Source of the DNA: Pseudomonadota bacterium
Lineage (GTDB): Bacteria; Pseudomonadota; Gammaproteobacteria; Acidiferrobacterales; Sulfurifustaceae
DNA: 31,178 nucleotides
NCBI GenBank assembly: GCA_020354085.1
Contig: CP070641.1
Location: forward strand, 1,530,002-1,561,179
Direction: 5' to 3'
Shown here: positions 30,731 through 31,178 of the stretch, in pieces
Layout of the letters: every line of letters starts with the position of its first letter
Position numbering within the stretch: position 1 is the first letter of the stretch
Program-made: the position numbers and the translations under genes
Notes under the pieces: generated by a model
What the model was told of the DNA's origin: nothing
What the model saw: only the letters and a program-made list of their open reading frames with translations
Databases searched by the model: none

Positions 30731-31178
30731 ATGGCACTGACGGCACCCACAAATTTCGATGGCGAATACCTGCGTGAACAAGTGCGCGCCGAGTACGATC
30801 GCGTGGCGCGTGACCCGAGTGGCGAGTTTCATTTCCATCGCGGCCCGGAGTACGCGCGCGTCTTTCTAAGCTATGACGCCGACGAACTCGCGGCGTTGCC
30901 ACCGGAGAGCACAGCGCGTTTCGCCGGGGTCGGCAACCCGCTGCGCATTGGCGACACCACGCCGGGCGTGAGCCCGCTCAAGCCCGGCGAATCGGTGCTC
31001 GACCATGCCTGCGGCGCCGGCATGGACCTGCTGCTGGCGGCGCGCCGCGTCGGTGCGACCGGCCGCGCCATCGGCGTCGACATGACGCCGGCGATGCGCG
31101 ACTGCGCGGCCGCCGCCGCCGACCTTGCCGGCGTTGCAAATATCGTCGAAATCCGCGAGGGCTTCTACGAGAACCTGG
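30731..31178 (+). CDS. ArsM-like methyltransferase, paralogue of the gene at 22079 (3' end outside window)
   Basis: The frame is open from the ATG at 30731 to the window end (149 residues visible). It is closely similar to the protein at 22079: AEYDRVAR, FHFHRG, RFAGVGNP, DHACGAGMD (SAM loop) and GVDMTPAMRDCA are nearly the same in both. The first ArsM cysteine position again reads GVGNP, without Cys. It differs by a short insertion before the SAM loop. It is downstream of the 81-aa gene and the two-component-type promoter element, whereas its paralogue has an ECF-type promoter. So related enzymes appear to be under two different controls. Substrate unknown. Confidence 0.85.
   Translation, partial: MALTAPTNFDGEYLREQVRAEYDRVARDPSGEFHFHRGPEYARVFLSYDADELAALPPESTARFAGVGNPLRIGDTTPGVSPLKPGESVLDHACGAGMDLLLAARRVGATGRAIGVDMTPAMRDCAAAAADLAGVANIVEIREGFYENL

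Noticed and set aside
1..31178. Mobile elements, CRISPR arrays, tRNA or rRNA genes
   Set aside because: No transposase or integrase motifs, no regularly spaced repeats and no recognisable tRNA or rRNA sequence were seen on either strand.

Overview
This is GC-rich (roughly 60% by eye), densely coded DNA from the chromosome of a proteobacterium. It is most like a beta- or gammaproteobacterium with chemolithotrophic or sulfur-oxidising habits, inferred from the NirBD/NasA nitrate cluster, a sulfide/persulfide gene group with DsrE- and SQR-like proteins, and an Atm1-type ABC exporter. I see no rRNA, tRNA, CRISPR array, insertion sequence or phage gene.

Layout. (1) 1-3.9 kb: the 3' part of a Kup potassium transporter, two small cytoplasmic proteins (a degenerate receiver and a SpoIIAA/STAS-like protein), and a convergent Atm1/HMT1-type ABC half-transporter. 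(2) 4.2-14.7 kb: a nitrate assimilation block on the + strand. It holds a NarK-type transporter, a PP2C phosphatase/Ser-Thr kinase fusion, NirB, a Rieske-type NirD, a 727-aa molybdopterin nitrate reductase (NasA type, no Tat signal), and a natural DmsB-DmsC fusion that probably feeds it quinol electrons. (3) 14.9-19.3 kb: a sulfide/persulfide group made of an ArsR-rhodanese fusion regulator, an ETHE1-like metallo-hydrolase, an MFS transporter, a DsrE-like protein and an SQR-like flavoprotein. (4) 19.4-31.2 kb: an accessory region rich in methyltransferases.

Region 4 is the most unusual part. An ECF sigma factor gene, interrupted by one in-frame TAG, overlaps a zinc-finger anti-sigma gene and is followed by a 516-aa protein. 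That protein joins an ArsM-like methyltransferase, a MerC-like membrane domain and a cysteine-rich tail resembling bufferin A2 metallophores. Divergent from this operon is a second ArsM-like methyltransferase. The two directions carry ECF-type promoters with the same GGAAC-N17-CGTC architecture. Next come a GlxA-type AraC regulator, a homocysteine S-methyltransferase-family gene (also broken by an in-frame TAG, just before its zinc-binding Cys-Cys), a small exported protein, a 35-codon ORF and an MddA-like methanethiol S-methyltransferase. An OmpR-type response regulator and a GAF-PAS-PAS hybrid histidine kinase follow. Last are an 81-aa HMA-fold-like protein and a third ArsM-like methyltransferase that runs off the window.

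A 53-bp promoter element, alignable without gaps, precedes both the 35-codon ORF/mddA-like unit and the 81-aa/methyltransferase unit, each time about 58 bp before the first start codon. The two units flank the two-component system, which is the natural candidate regulator. I infer a stress-responsive S- or metal(loid)-methylation and sequestration island under two control circuits; its substrate cannot be read from sequence alone.
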